Positions 1 to 12,350 of a stretch of DNA of 64,000 bases are shown in pieces. The stretch is from assembly GCA_025024175.1 (NCBI GenBank), contig QCXZ01000137.1, positions 19,902,001 through 19,966,000 of the forward strand, given 5' to 3'. Each line of letters starts with the position of its first letter. Position 1 is the stretch's first letter. A program made the translations under genes and the position numbers. The DNA is from Rhyzopertha dominica. Its lineage: Eukaryota; Arthropoda; Insecta; Coleoptera; Bostrichidae. The notes beneath the pieces were generated by a model. The model made no database searches. It was not told where the DNA came from and worked only from the letters and a program-made list of their open reading frames with translations.

Positions 1-589
1 AGTTCGTACAGTAAACTAATTTATCGAATTAATAATTATTTGTGAAAACAAATTTATTCTGGCTTCAGGATATAATTTAATTATTTAGATCAGTAGCAGT
101 CATGGCCATGTATTATCTATACCAATTGTTTTACTGATAACTTGAACACTACTTTCTCTTGAATGCAAGCCTGTGTCTGTTTTTTAACTGTAGTGTCCAA
201 ACCGTGTATTGCATTCTACTGAACTTATTTTAATATAAGATCTATTTTGTGCATTTTTTTGCTTAAGTTTCTTATTTTTTAGTATATTTTGTTATTTTTA
301 TTCGCCTTAACATGGCGATTGTCTGCTGTATCCAATAAATCATTTATAATATATTTCTAATCTTTTGTTATGTACCTACTATAACAGTAGGAGTCTACAT
401 CGTGAGAAAGAACTCTACCTAGCCATGAAACAAAAGAAACACGACTGCAAGTGTTTGATGTCAGATTTGTGTGACTTTTTAAGTTTACCGAACACATTAC
501 ACGCATCATTTAGAAGAGTTTAGCTAAGAAGTTTGTGTTGAAAAATGAGTCAAAATAAATTGTAGTACTGTAGTGTGACCTCTATTAAT
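1..589. other. Intergenic DNA, no gene seen
   Basis: AT-rich sequence without a defensible reading frame. An AATAAA-type signal near 337 could be a polyadenylation site of something upstream of the window, but nothing else supports that. Confidence 0.4.
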
Positions 590-935
590 TCCAAATATGT
601 GCTTTTAAGCGTTTGGAAAGAAAGGAAATTGCGTAAGAAAATTTGACCGATAATTTTAACTAGAGATGGATTTATCACGGATCCACCTACCAAAATGGGA
701 TCAATGCGTGGGTTTATAAGGGCTTTCCTCCACCCAAAGAGGTCAAGACGCAATCTTTAGGAAAAAGGCGATGGCAGCAATCTTTTGGGATACTGAAGGT
801 ATACTGCTGACAGAGTGTATGTCAAGAGGATGTATTGAAGTATATGGTAAAACATTCAGAATTTAAAACGTCCTGGAAGAAAAACGTTCGAATTTTTACA
901 AACAAGGAAAGTTGCTGTTGCATGACAATTGCAGG
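590..935 (+). pseudogene. Mariner-type transposase relic
   Basis: Translating across several frames gives pieces in the order seen in mariner (Tc1/mariner superfamily, DDE/D) transposases: a DPxTK-like stretch near 680, a PPKxxKT-like stretch near 735, then FWDTEGILL near 785 (second catalytic aspartate region) and GKLLLHDNC near 905 (the third motif area). Stops and frame changes separate the pieces, so this is a dead fragment of perhaps a third of a gene. No inverted terminal repeats were found around it. The family call rests on motif order recalled from the family. Confidence 0.6.
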
Positions 936-3438
936 GTTTACAAGGTTGAAGACATCATATAAACTGCGTACGAATCTCAACTAATATTATTCTGCTGCAT
1001 CTTGATTTCCAGAAAGCTAACACGTTCAAGGCTTTTTAAATCCTACCTTTTAGATAAAGAAAAATTGATCAAATATCGAAGCGTATTCTTTAAAGTTATT
1101 TCTCCAACCTCGGGGGTACTACAAGAATTGAATCTGGGACCTGTTGTTATTTTTATTGTTCAAGTTATACTGTTAACATCTTTAACTGCTCCATTGTTAG
1201 TTGTTCCAGAAAAGTAGGGAATATTGCATTAACAGTGATATAGTATTAGTCGTTGCGAGGCTTTAGGTTGATTTGTTTGTTATATTCGACTACATATTTA
1301 CATTTATTACATTCAGGCCGCTGTGACCTAAAGATACGTATATATAGTTTTGTGTATCACTGTAGGTAGTGTAGTGTGATATCCTATTTATACTTATATC
1401 TCGACTTACACCAAACTCATATTCAGCATTATGTTCTGTATTCATTTGTAAAATTGTGTGCTTTCGAGATCAGGTTAATAGTGTATTTATTTTTAATATG
1501 TATAAATCTAATTTTCAGCTGAGATTCCCAGGTTTGTGTCCATTGCGATAAAACTTGCGTGTAGTTCGCTAGTAATAAAATCGAATACAGTTTTCCATTA
1601 AATGACCTTGTGCCAAGAAGTTGATCTTAGACGAATCACACTTTTTACTGCCAGAATTTCTCTTGCTTAACATGATACCCGATAAAATATATGATTAAAC
1701 AATTTATTTATGACTCCACTGACCAGAACTTGCGATTGACGTGGGCACAACGATACTAGGACCCGGAAGCTTCATTCTCTCACTCATTTTTGTACCCATC
1801 AAGCCTGAATCTTAGCCGCAGGTTGTACAACTCGTCAGTCGAGCTATATAATTCAAACATACCTGTAAATAGGTGAAAGCCTGCTTATTATTCTGTTAGT
1901 TATTTACATAAATTATTACATACGCACGACAAACTCGATAGATTGTTTAAGTACTTTTATACGAAAGTAGACGAATTGACTTATCAGTATGATAAAGAAC
2001 GTCGCTTAAAATTTTTTATTCCGTCCTCGTAATCTATCCTGGCGGACATTTATACCCGTATAATAATATTTGGCATTGAAACACGTTATGCTGGATGTGA
2101 AAATGCATGAAGAAGCATTTATGTCTTAAAAGTTTCTGACGCACTATTTGTTCGTGCTAAAGCGAATCCCATTTCGTACAATCTAAAAGTAATTGAGTTA
2201 AGGAAAGAGCCTCTTATCTTTCTTTCCTGCGGTAGTTACGCAATCAACTTTACGGCGCCCAGTTTCCTCGATTTCGATTAGTTATTGTTTCGCGGTGCGA
2301 AATCTAATTAGGTGCGAATGCATCATGAATGTGCTTCAATTATGGTGGCCGGTACCGTCATGGCGGCAAATTGGTTTAAAACCGATTACCTGCTTGCGTT
2401 CTCTTGTTTCCGCCATTAATTATGTTGATCGGCCGCAATTGGAGCTTTCGGTGGAAGCTTCTCGCCCTGTGTTGTTTTCCTCAGTGTTGACGATTGTATT
2501 TTATTATAAATTTATCAGCGCCTGTTGGTTAATGAAACATAAAGCTGCGATCATTAATTTAAAAGTGGGATCGATATCGCAAATTGATGTATATATGTAT
2601 ACGTATTTATATTTGAACGTTATTTTCCGTTACTATTTCATAACCCATTTATAGACGATTAAAATTTAACTGAGTGCGAAAACCACACATTCGTTATTAA
2701 TGAACGGCCAACAGCAATTTTAATAACTAAGCGCATTCATAGTTTAATTTAAAAATTGCACTAACTACATACAGAGTGGTAACACTGCACACTACAGAAT
2801 ATTTCGCTCTATATTTAAAGCGACCATAGTGTAGATAGTAGACCAAAAAGTGTGCTTGACACAATGCCAGCTTAAAAGATTTTTATTCTTAGAAGGAATA
2901 ATACTCTAAATATGTAAATATTAGGACTTTCATTCTGGATTTATAAAATTTTTAGTTTGTTTTTAAAACTTTAATGCACTATACAAATGCAAGTCAAACT
3001 AACAACACTTTTCACTGCTTCATTATTTGACACTATCACTGTACAGTGCTTGCATTTGATATAGTGATTTAAATTTTATTGGTGATATTCGCATTTCATT
3101 CGGGTTTACAACAATACGTTTCATATGTTTCTCAACTTGCGCCATCATATACCGCAGCTACTAAGTTTTGTAAAATAAACCCTGTTAGATTAAAACTTTA
3201 CTAANATGNATCAGATTTTTCATCCTAAACACTTCTGACACCAATGATTGTTATTTAAGGCATTAAAATTGTGCAGTATTTTTCATCATTAGTATTTCCT
3301 TTTTATGCCTCAGNCTAATAGTACGCTGTTGATTTTACAAAGCTCGTTTGACAATCAACAGAAGAGCTCAGCTCAGTTTGTTGCACTGGTATTACGACGT
3401 TACGTTTACGATGTCGACGGTACAAACCATCACCGGCG
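936..3438. other. Intergenic DNA with a GC-richer patch
   Basis: No gene recognised. The stretch about 2170-2500 has a higher GC content and several TAATTA-like homeodomain-type sites, so it could be a regulatory element. A 119-codon open frame at 2295-2654 has no recognisable domain and is probably chance. Confidence 0.3.
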
Positions 3439-3671
3439 TACAGTGGCCTTCATAAGTAATGTCGTACGGGACGGTGGCGAAAATAACGATGCGCCCATTT
3501 CACTGCAACCCGATATGCAGTTGCGGACGACGTAGATGTCGCAAAAGAAGAGATACATACTGCTCCTTTCTTTAATCCTCAAGTGGTATACTCAAACAAG
3601 TTTTAGTATTTCATGCAATATTAAAAGTGTATTGGAGAGAAAGCGCGACTGTCTACTTGAATGTAAAGAGT

Positions 3672-3808
3672 AGACTAAGCGGGCTTAGCAGTTATTGAAG
3701 CTCAAGTTAACTCTTTAAATCCTGATGAAGGAATAGAAATAAATTCCGAAAGCTTGAGACTAGTGTGTTTAACAACTTATGCTTTATTGATTGCTAAGCC
3801 CGCTTAGT
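3672..3808 (+). ncRNA. Hammerhead-ribozyme-like motif in a palindrome
   Basis: An outer inverted repeat (CTAAGCGGGCTTAGCA near 3673, its complement near 3792) encloses CTGATGA at about 3721, a possible stem II (GGAAT paired with ATTCC), then GAAA at about 3752. After GAAA, GCTTGAG can pair with CTCAAG at about 3706 just before a TTA, as in stem III and the cleavage triplet of a type III hammerhead. Stem I, between TTA and CTGATGA, is poor, so activity is doubtful. Hammerheads are known in Penelope-like elements and other retroelements. The opposite arm (about 7340-7360) keeps only a CTGGTGA variant without the GAAA half. Confidence 0.35.
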
Positions 3809-4959
3809 TTATCCTTACATGCATACAATTTTTAATGTAATCAGAAAGAAAAGAGAAAAACCAATTTTTAATAAAAGGCGTAAAATTTTACATTTGTAAG
3901 AACATCTTTTATGATATCTGTCCCCTTTGTAAAAAAGCAATGCTTGTTGCAACCACATATATGATTTCTTTTATTAAAATTATTTAATTTTTCATGTTTA
4001 TAGCTTTGCTAATTTCTATTTTTTAACAAAAACCTATTTAATTTAAATATATTCTAGCTTTTAACTACTAACGAAATAACTGCAATATTTTTAATAAAAG
4101 CAATATAGTTTAGGTATTCGTTAATTTTACAGTCAATAGCAGTTATACATAATAATTGCTAGGAAATTTATCAAGTTAATTTTTAACGTAAATTAGTCTT
4201 TATTTATAACTATAACAAAAACCATTGTTTATCAACCTTACTACACTAATACTACTAAAAAAAAAGATGTGAAAAATAACTAATGTTTATGCAGCTTTCC
4301 ATTTCCATTCTTTAGACTGATTATTCAGCTTTCGCATCTCACTCAATCCTTATCTTATTACATCTCTAAATTATAATGACGAGCAACTTATTTCTTGTTT
4401 TCTTATTAAGAGCGTTCATTATCAACAGTGTTGAAATGTACAGAATTTTGTTCGCCCGTCAGTTTCTCCCGAACCTGAAGTGAGTAAAAATTCAAACAAA
4501 GTAACCGCATGCAAATGAGGGTCGATTTATGGGTTTATGACGACGGGTGCACTCCACCACCAGTGCAAAAATAATCCCACCATGAAATCCCAAACAGCAG
4601 CCTTATGCGGCCAAGCATTTCAGGTAAATGTTATCGGTATCTCCGGCGACGATTGCAAATAATTTAGGAAAGAAATGCAACCAGGACTATGGCACGATCT
4701 ACACACAAAAAAATCAGTGTTTGCCAACATTTTTGCATTTGAAAAATTGTAGAGGTACTTTTGCAGAATCACATTAAATTATATACACGGGCAATGTAGA
4801 ACGGAAAATCGCTGTTACTAATCTAACACGATTAATATTAGCTAATTTTTTTCGTATCAAAATCACCAACAGGGACTTGACGTTACACAAATTTCAAATC
4901 ATTCGGATCCGTATGTGCCCGATATGAGAAAACATTAAGTCAAAGCCTTTGCCGTTACA

Positions 4960-5420
4960 TTTTGATCTCTCGTGTTTTCTTTATCTGTTTTCAGCAATTT
5001 GTCCATAAAATCATTAACTTCTTTATATATTCCCTCATTCATGCCCGGACGATGACAATTGTCACCATAATAATTTCCATCACTCTTTTGTAAATTACTT
5101 CGCAAATACATTTGTCACTGATTTCTTCTTGTCCGATTTTGTCTTTTCTAATAGATATAGTCGTCTTACCTCTACTTTTCCAGAACTACCATATTATTTT
5201 GAATTACTATGAAGTATTTTGGTACTGTGAGATATTACAGCTGCAGCACATCTTGCTTCATACGAATTTTTCAAAGCATAATTAATTTGTTTTCCGCCAA
5301 TAAAATTAAATTCTTCAACAATATTGATGGCGGCGTCAATCAAAAAACTTCTTGCGGTGTTTGCGATAAACAAATAGCTAGGTTTTTGCCATAGGCACAA
5401 ATTTCTTATAATTGAGCAAA
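4960..5420 (-). pseudogene. Decayed coding trace, family unknown
   Basis: On the minus strand, a 68-codon stretch (5194-5400) followed in shifted frames by about 60 more codons reads like protein rather than noise: mixed hydrophobic and charged residues and a FIGGKQINYALKN segment. It lies inside the TA-flanked inverted-repeat element. I do not recognise the family. It could be cargo or part of a former transposase, or chance. Confidence 0.25.
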
Positions 5421-7595
5421 GATATATTGAAAGTCAACAATCCTGTTTTCACCCATCACATCTATCTCAATAATCGCAAAAACATTGTCTATTACTAAAC
5501 ATTTCTAAAATATGTGTAGTTATTTACCATCAAATTATGGCTAGATGAGCTGTCCTGCATAAAATCTGTTCTACCGGGATTCAATTTTGATGCGTCACTG
5601 ATGTTACCCCAATTATTATTTATATTTGTTTCGTCCTATAAAATTAATTTTAAATGTTTATATTTTTAAGGTTTAAATTTTTAGTGTTTCCTTTTTTTAG
5701 TCCAGTAATTTCTTAAGTTTCCATTACAGTTCTTATTTCTTTTTCTGCTACTTAATTTTCTTCTCTCCGCATTACTATTACTATTACTATTAGACTGCCA
5801 ATATTTCAACACTTAACAAATAACAATCATTGTCCGTAACAAGCACTATATTTTATATTTAACTTCTTAGAATAACTAAAACTGAATTTATAAACAATAA
5901 ACCACCAAACGAGACATAAAAATTCCAAACATCACTTGACGCAAAGGGCAAGGAGTAACTAACCACCTGGAATATAAACATAGGTATCTGCATTCAGTCC
6001 AAATCAAACAACAATCAAGTAATTTCTGTACCGTGAAAGAAAAATACCGAGACTGAACCAAAGTAAAAGGCCAACACCTTACATTTGCACTTTCGGTTGT
6101 TTACTTGAAATTGCTAATTTGCAAGCCATAAATAATACTGAACAGGGTTGTAAATCTTAGATTATTTTGCTTTGTATCCAAAAAGCAGAAATCATTGTGT
6201 CATTATAAGTTTCTTATTTGTCAATATTTTTCTTCTTGTTTTAAAATATTGGAAAAGTAAGATATACACTATAAAATGGCGGGGACAAGAATTTTTTTTT
6301 CCGTCTTACCTCCAAAAATCGGAATTTTTTCCTAGCCATTTTGTAGAATTATATTAACGTAGATTTACAATCAAACAATTGTTTTGAATGAGACGTTGAA
6401 CGTTTATGTTGCATCTCCCATAATAAAATTGTTTAACTGTAAATTTAATTGCATGTTTGATAAATATTAATATTTATCTGCATTCGTCGACCTAACAGTA
6501 AACCACGTTACTCCAAAATTGCAAATTTTCCTCTCTATCTTCAGTTATAAACGTTTTTTGTTTAAAGTAAGAAAAAATTATCTACACTTGCATAATATTA
6601 TTTCTTAAGTAAAAGTTATATTATATAATTATAAAAAGAATAGGTTACTCATTATTATTATTTAGAGAGGCAATGAAATAATGATGAGCGTTTTTGTGAA
6701 TGATACGCGTATGCTGAAAAATACGTCCAAAATCTATAGAAACATTCTGCTTAAAAGTTGCGCGTAAACTAGATTAATTTCACCTAGAGTGGTAGTGTCT
6801 AAGTTGATTGACAATGTTTTCTTGTTAGGTATACTTATATTTATAAACAAAAACTAATTTACGTTGAAAATAAATTTGGTGAGATTTTATAGCAGTTTGT
6901 CTATATATCTAATATTTGTCGTAAAATTAACAAATACATAAGTTCAATACATAGTTCTTATAAAAAATATTGCAGATAGTTTGTTAGTAGTTAAACCCTA
7001 CAATAAGTTAAATAAAATGGGTTTTTGTTGAAAAAATAGAAATTATCAAAGCAATGAACACTGTAAGCTAAATAATTTTTAATGCGAGAAATCATATACA
7101 TATATGGTTGCAACATGTACTGTTCTGTACTAAATGAATTTACTACAATTTTGTTAATGTATTATTTTATAAAGAAGACAGATATCACATGAACATAACC
7201 TGATTTTAAATTTTTAGGAGGTGGAATGGTAGAACAGAAAATATGAATTTTATTAAAAACTATTGTTTTCTGGCCACATTAAAATTTTTTTCCTTTAGTA
7301 CTTAATATTGCATGTAAAGGGTAAACTAAACGGGCTTCCTTCACCAGACTAAAGAGTTAACTTGTGCTTACATACAAGTAGACAGTCGCGCTTTCTCTCC
7401 AATACAGTTTTAATATTGCATTAAATACTAAAACTTGTTTGAGTATACCACTTGAGGATTAAAGAAAGGAGCAGCATGTATCTCTTCTTTTGCGACATCT
7501 ACGTCGTCCGCAACTGAATATCGGGTTGCAGCGAAATGGGCGCATCGTTATTTTCGCCACCGTCCCGTACGACATTACTTATGAAGGCCACTGTA

Positions 7596-8589
7596 CTTCA
7601 CCCATTTTTTTATGAACGTCCGTTTTTTTAAATCGAGTATTATCGATCATTGAAGTTCTTAGATGTCAAAGTTCGACGGACATACAAGTTATGCAAATAT
7701 AAATACATAATGCTTCCCTACAGTCTGCATGGGCCACATCGACCACGTATTCGCCACACAATTCGTTTAACCCAAATTCTGAACGTATGCTACATTATTA
7801 TTTTTTGCAGTTTGTTTTCGTACTCCCTTTAACTAACTTTCTTCTTCGCAGTTTTCGTTGTTTTTCCTACCTCTAATTGTTCTTTATGAATTTTCAATTT
7901 CCTTCTTCTGTTGTTTCTTCACTTCTTTATTTTATATTTTTTCTTTCAGAAATGTTGAATTTAATCTGGGAGAGTGTTGGGAGTAATTATACATATAAAG
8001 ATGTTGGTCACAATTCTTTGAAAGATGTAGTTAGTGTTTTAATTTTTTAGCTTCACACCTTTATCACCATCATCACTTAATTCTTCTAATTCTGATTGAG
8101 ATGAGGAATGGTGATCTGATTTTATGTTTTTATTGTTATGTATTCTACTAAGTCCTTCTTAGTCTGTGTGGTTTCTCCAGAACAACTGGACGTGGTGAAG
8201 GTGTTCGATGCTTATGTAGTAAAGTAGAAATTTCATCTTAATTTGCATGAGTTTTTACTGGCAAAAACATTAACTATTCTTCATAAAAAGACATCGGGCA
8301 GAAATGGGCGATTTCTGTGGCACGTAAACCATTTACAGCTTTTTCAATAAAGGTATCTCTGTTGAAAGCATCTTAAAGAATTAAGTACACCAGAAAACAT
8401 CATGTAAATGGGGTACGATGGAAATTGTGAGGTTAAAGTGAGTTGAACTATATCTCTGATTCCAATTTAAAAAAAAATCGGAGTTTAGTGTCGAATGAAT
8501 TGAGTTTTAGTTTTAGTTATTAGCAGTGAGTGCAGTCCGACGTATCTGTGGTAAATAGTATCTGTCAGAAATACCAAGAACTGTTCATT
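7596..8589. other. Intergenic DNA, no gene seen
   Basis: T-rich sequence between the inverted-repeat element and the hAT relic. A few weakly protein-like stretches near 8250-8350 could be the decayed front of the hAT gene, but I cannot align them by eye. Confidence 0.3.
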
Positions 8590-8949
8590 CTCGCAGAGAA
8601 AAAGTGGCATGTTGAAAACGATGACATGAAATTATTCAGTCAGTTTGGATTTCCTAAAACACAGTTGATGAACGAAATCATTGAACTAAGCTCATTTCAT
8701 TGAACATCGTGAAAAGCAGGAGCACTTTCAATTTTGGAGAAATGTGCCTAGTGAGTATAAATGTTTACGAGAGTGCGCACTATTTGTTTTGACGGTACTT
8801 ACCTTTGTGAAGCTTCATTTTCGAAAATGAGCTTTTTGAAAAACAAATATCGCAATCGCTTTTCCACTCATTTACACGATGCCATGACTGCATGCAGTCC
8901 CAAAGACGCCCATATAGAGAAAAATTATGAAAATGTCCATAAAGTTTAA
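8590..8949 (+). pseudogene. hAT transposase C-terminal relic (ZBED/SCAND3-like)
   Basis: The 3' part (8761-8949) encodes STYLCEASF-like text (here GTYLCEASFSKM) followed by KNKYRNRF and THLHDAM. This is the dimerisation-region signature (YLCExxFSxMxxIKxKYRxRLTxEHLxD) of hAT transposases of the ZBED5/SCAND3/GTF2IRD2 kind. About 150 bp upstream in another frame is FWRNVPSEYKCLRECAL, matching the segment that normally precedes it. At least one frameshift and several stops show that it is dead. Catalytic N-terminal parts and 8-bp duplications were not found. Confidence 0.7.
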
Positions 8950-10569
8950 TAAGTAGTGTAATTATAGTCTGTAGTTCAAATAAAAGTCCATAATAGGGGT
9001 CCACATCCAGGTCTGNATTTCTAATATAGGTACCTACATAAGTACATAACTTCCAAATCATAAGTGTGCGACCAGCAGTAATACCTCACATTGTCCTATG
9101 TTGCCCTTTACCAGAAATGCGTGACGACCGCTGACTTAGATTGTGAACACTTGAATATTGCACCAGCAGGGTTATTTTGTATCTAAGCCTTATTTAATAC
9201 GGATTGTTTATAAATAAACATAAGTAGGATATATTGCATTGATGCACTAAAGGTGGACACTAGCGTCACCATCTGTGCGCGTTTCCTACTGGTTAGGACA
9301 CCCTTTTTCGGGTCTTTTAGATGATACATGGACATTGCTAACTGAAGATCCAATGACATTCCAATTTGAAATAGAGGCTTTCCAAATTACCGTAGAATTT
9401 GTCCATTCTTAATGATTGAAAGATGTACCTAACTGTCTTTAAACTGGTGGCTTCCCGTAAACTAAGTTCTGGATGATGGCCCATGAATGAATAAAACCAA
9501 TTATTTGCGTCTTTTTTTTCAGTGGATGGGTTATGTTATTTTGTTCTGTCTATTCGATTCTAGGATTCTTTTTGCACAAGCGGATTCATGTTCTTCAGTA
9601 AAAACAGTTTTTCTCCCTAACTTGTCTTTCGCTAACGGTATTGTAAAGTTCTGTATGGATGTGGTAAAGTTTTGTGGTATCTACATAGAATAAATTAGAT
9701 CTAGATCAGGCAACGGTAATATCGAACATGTTGGGGTAAAATTACGTGCTTCTTGTTTACTCGTATTTTTTGAGATAACGTTACCTCAAATTCTTGTGCT
9801 GTATCTTAATAATCTCGTAAGACTTATGTTGCAAATAAGCAAATATATGTTGTGGAGACTGAACTACTTACCTTGATACACAATTTTAAAAACCTACAAT
9901 TTTTTACTAAACCCGAAATTCCAGTGGTCAGACACACTAAGCATTCTACTCGTAAATCAGCACTTACTAGTGGTAGCTGTGGCTGAAGCACCAAAGGTGT
10001 GGGGTTCGTTGTAAAACGCAAAATATCTGGGATTTGAATGGTGGATATCAACCCTCTACCCTACACGAGAAACGGTTTAAAAAGAGTGACGACATAAAGT
10101 TCTTTATGAATAAGGAAATGAATGAACATACACGAGTTTTATGTAGACAACACAGTCATTCGTTCGACTCCTTGAAAAATTGTGTAGAAAAATAACTCAT
10201 GTTTGTNGTAAAAAGACTTGTTAATGGATAGTTTTTGTATAATAACGAAACGGGTACTGTTATTGCAGTGTCATAATAATATGCAATATACAAAACTGCT
10301 ACCTTCAGTAGTTTAAGTAGTATTGCAATCGTTTATACAGTCTTTTGGGACTTTAGGATTAATTGAACTAAAAATGTTTTTCGGTTGCTAGAAAAGGAAT
10401 ACCTACTTGAATTTTCTTGATATGTGTCGCGATGATATGAAACAAACTTAACTCATATTCTTTATTCAGAACGCAACTGCAAACTTCCGTCCGTGTATTA
10501 ATTCGTTGCTTCAGCTAAGGAGCAGATTGCCTTATTTGATGGATATATTTCTTTCTTATTAGATGAAAC
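8950..10569. other. Intergenic DNA up to the Polinton
   Basis: No recognisable gene, RNA or repeat. Short open frames on both strands (for example around 9490-9690 and 9824-10051) have no known motifs and no support. Confidence 0.35.
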
Positions 10570-10575
10570 TACTGT
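10570..10575. repeat. Polinton target duplication, left (TACTGT)
   Basis: TACTGT directly precedes the left terminal repeat and is repeated exactly at 30456-30461 after the right one. A 6-bp duplication is the hallmark of Polinton/Maverick integration by a retroviral-type integrase. Confidence 0.93.
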
Positions 10576-10885
10576 AGTAGTATTACTATGTCTTTTCTAA
10601 AACACGATTTTTTTGCGAGAAGCACACATGCAACACACATGCAATTATATAGGAAGCACGCGAAGCCGGTGCTTCCTATTCAACTGGGGTTATTAACCTA
10701 AGGTGTATCTCGCACTGGGTGAAGGTGAACGGAAACCAGATTCTCGTTTAAGGTGTAAATTTATTTCAGGTAATGCGTTACATGATCAGATTAGATACCG
10801 TGTGTGTTTATAATGCCGCGTGTGTGGGTTCCGGTGCCCGAAAAGCCTTGACCGGATTTTATCTTATGCTTGGCAGACGTTGAAC
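10576..10885 (+). repeat. Polinton left terminal inverted repeat
   Basis: Matches the reverse complement of 30146-30455 over 310 bp with no difference that I noticed by eye. Similarity ends sharply after GTTGAAC. It is the integrase substrate and protein-priming end. A further inverted hexamer-rich palindrome (AGGAAGCACGCG..GTGCTTCCT) lies near 10650. Confidence 0.93.
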
Positions 10886-10968
10886 CTACAGCTTCTCCTT
10901 GACCGGTTTCTCACCTTTCAATTAAAATGGATCCTAAATTAGAAATAAACCGAATAATGAATTCTATT

Positions 10969-11496
10969 TTATAAAGAAATATGCTGTCTTACCTGAGGTA
11001 TGCGTTGAGCTGACAAAAGTTTTCGATTAAACACGGATTTCGCAAAATATGTTATAGTAGGTACTAAACAAATGAAGAATAGTAAACAAAAGAAACAGAC
11101 TATATCGATTTTTAAATAAACTTCTGTAGAATTAGGTGGTGAAGTGTTGGTGTTTTGAGTAAACAGTGAATTGTTAAATTCACGTTTGGAATTATTTATA
11201 AAGGTTTCATTTAAAACAGTCTTCCATTGACTCTCACCAAAGCTTTTGTTAGGAAACACTAATCTAATTTTGTATTTAAGAATCAGATTGTTTGTGTTGG
11301 ATATGTTTGAAACTTGAAAAATCGCTAAACCATCCTGAATTGATGGTTTTAAAGATATCCAGTTATCTGGAAATGTATCGTTGGTTTCATTAAAACACAC
11401 AAAGCTTTGGGCTACGTTATTTACACCATGATGAACAATAAATGTGTTCTTGAATAGGACGGCAAAAATTAATAGACTTGTGTTTAGTAAAGCCAT
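10969..11496 (-). CDS. Putative type I membrane glycoprotein (175 aa)
   Basis: Unrecognised family. The predicted protein starts with a hydrophobic stretch (residues 1-20), followed by a roughly 110-residue region with about nine N-glycosylation sequons (for example N36, N39, N64, N83, N96, N101, N108, N117, N122). One strong membrane segment follows (about 130-151, rich in Phe, Cys and Leu), then a short basic tail (152-175). That is the layout of a secretory-pathway type I membrane protein with an external glycosylated domain. It is the outermost gene at the left end, next to the terminal repeat and in line with the signal-peptide gene at 11592. Envelope or receptor-interaction roles are possible but purely inferred. 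A host-derived cargo gene is equally possible. Confidence 0.6.
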   Translation of the reverse strand: MALLNTSLLIFAVLFKNTFIVHHGVNNVAQSFVCFNETNDTFPDNWISLKPSIQDGLAIFQVSNISNTNNLILKYKIRLVFPNKSFGESQWKTVLNETFINNSKREFNNSLFTQNTNTSPPNSTEVYLKIDIVCFFCLLFFICLVPTITYFAKSVFNRKLLSAQRIPQVRQHISL

Positions 11497-11591
11497 TTTC
11501 AGCAGACTGAGGTATAAGAATGTGTGTACGTATATTTATGAAACGAAAGAAAACAACATATATTTATAACTAGTTTTATTTATTTTAAACA

Positions 11592-12350
11592 TTATCTTGA
11601 AATAGACATTGTATAAGTTTGTTTTACAGATCTTACATCAATATAGGCTGGCATGACTGGCTCAGGTTCGTCAGAAATTTCGCCATTGGCTAAAATTCGG
11701 TGAGATCCAAAATCGCGATATTCATAGCAGGAAATTTGTAGTTTACGGTCTTCGTAGTATGCTTCATAGGTACAGCGAATTGGCACTGTGACATCATTCT
11801 CATATTCGAGTTTGAAATGTCTATAAAATGGATATTCACTCTCAAAGATTCCTGCAATCTCTAATTCCTTCATTATTAGATTTTGCCGAAAATCTTCTAT
11901 GGCTTCTTCAACAGTTAATAATCTCGGTTCGCTGTCTCTATACGCAAGCTTTTCTGTTTCCGAGTCTGTCCTCGATGTACGAAACGATTGATTAGATGGA
12001 GTAATAGTTGAATCAAACGTACTTGTAGTTTCTACCAAAGGTGTCGAAGTAGTTTCAGTCGTTGTTGAAAATTCACCAATCTCTTCTGATGATGATGATG
12101 ATGTAGACTGTACGATGAGATTTTCAGGTTGTGGTAGAGCACTCGAATTGAATTCAGGTAAAATCGGGCTAACACTTAACAATTTAAATGTTAAGTTCAC
12201 CTGAACACTTTCCTTGCTCGGTAGATTCACCATGAACTTCATTCTGGCTATTTTGTTACCATCTAGATTTACTGTTTGCGTAAATGGGGCCGACAGCACC
12301 CCTTGCATTACCAAAGATATGAAAAATAGCTGTGCAAACTTAAGCAACAT
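11592..12350 (-). CDS. Putative secreted/surface protein with Ser/Thr-rich stalk (252 aa)
   Basis: Unrecognised family. It begins with a classical signal peptide (basic start, Leu/Phe-rich core, likely cleavage after VLSA near residue 21). Residues about 70-130 form a Ser/Thr-rich, mucin-like stretch with runs of serine. Three sequons (NLT, NSS, NQS) are visible. The C-terminal half (about 140-252) is denser and cysteine-poor, with an alternating pattern suggesting a folded domain. No membrane anchor follows, so it would be secreted or held by a partner, perhaps the 175-aa membrane protein just downstream on the same strand. The spacing (about 95 bp) suggests a gene pair. Function is unknown. 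Confidence 0.6.
   Translation of the reverse strand: MLLKFAQLFFISLVMQGVLSAPFTQTVNLDGNKIARMKFMVNLPSKESVQVNLTFKLLSVSPILPEFNSSALPQPENLIVQSTSSSSSEEIGEFSTTTETTSTPLVETTSTFDSTITPSNQSFRTSRTDSETEKLAYRDSEPRLLTVEEAIEDFRQNLIMKELEIAGIFESEYPFYRHFKLEYENDVTVPIRCTYEAYYEDRKLQISCYEYRDFGSHRILANGEISDEPEPVMPAYIDVRSVKQTYTMSISR

Larger units (their letters stand above)
3441..7593. mobile_element. TA-flanked DNA transposon with ~0.8-kb TIRs
   Basis: The ends are inverted copies starting CAGTGGCC and finishing GGCCACTG, each flanked by TA (3439-3440 and 7594-7595), which fits the TA target duplication of the Tc1/mariner superfamily. The inverted similarity is strong for about 180 bp, continues with indels to about 3830/7310, and is still traceable to about 4260/6790. 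The arms are diverged, so the copy is old. The left arm carries an extra palindromic insert (3672-3808). The centre (4260-6790) has only a decayed minus-strand coding trace and no recognisable transposase, so the element looks non-autonomous. Superfamily assignment is inferred from the ends only. Confidence 0.7.

Noticed and set aside
2295..2654. 119-codon plus-strand open frame
   Set aside because: No domain, no splice context and Met/Trp-rich composition that looks like translated non-coding DNA.
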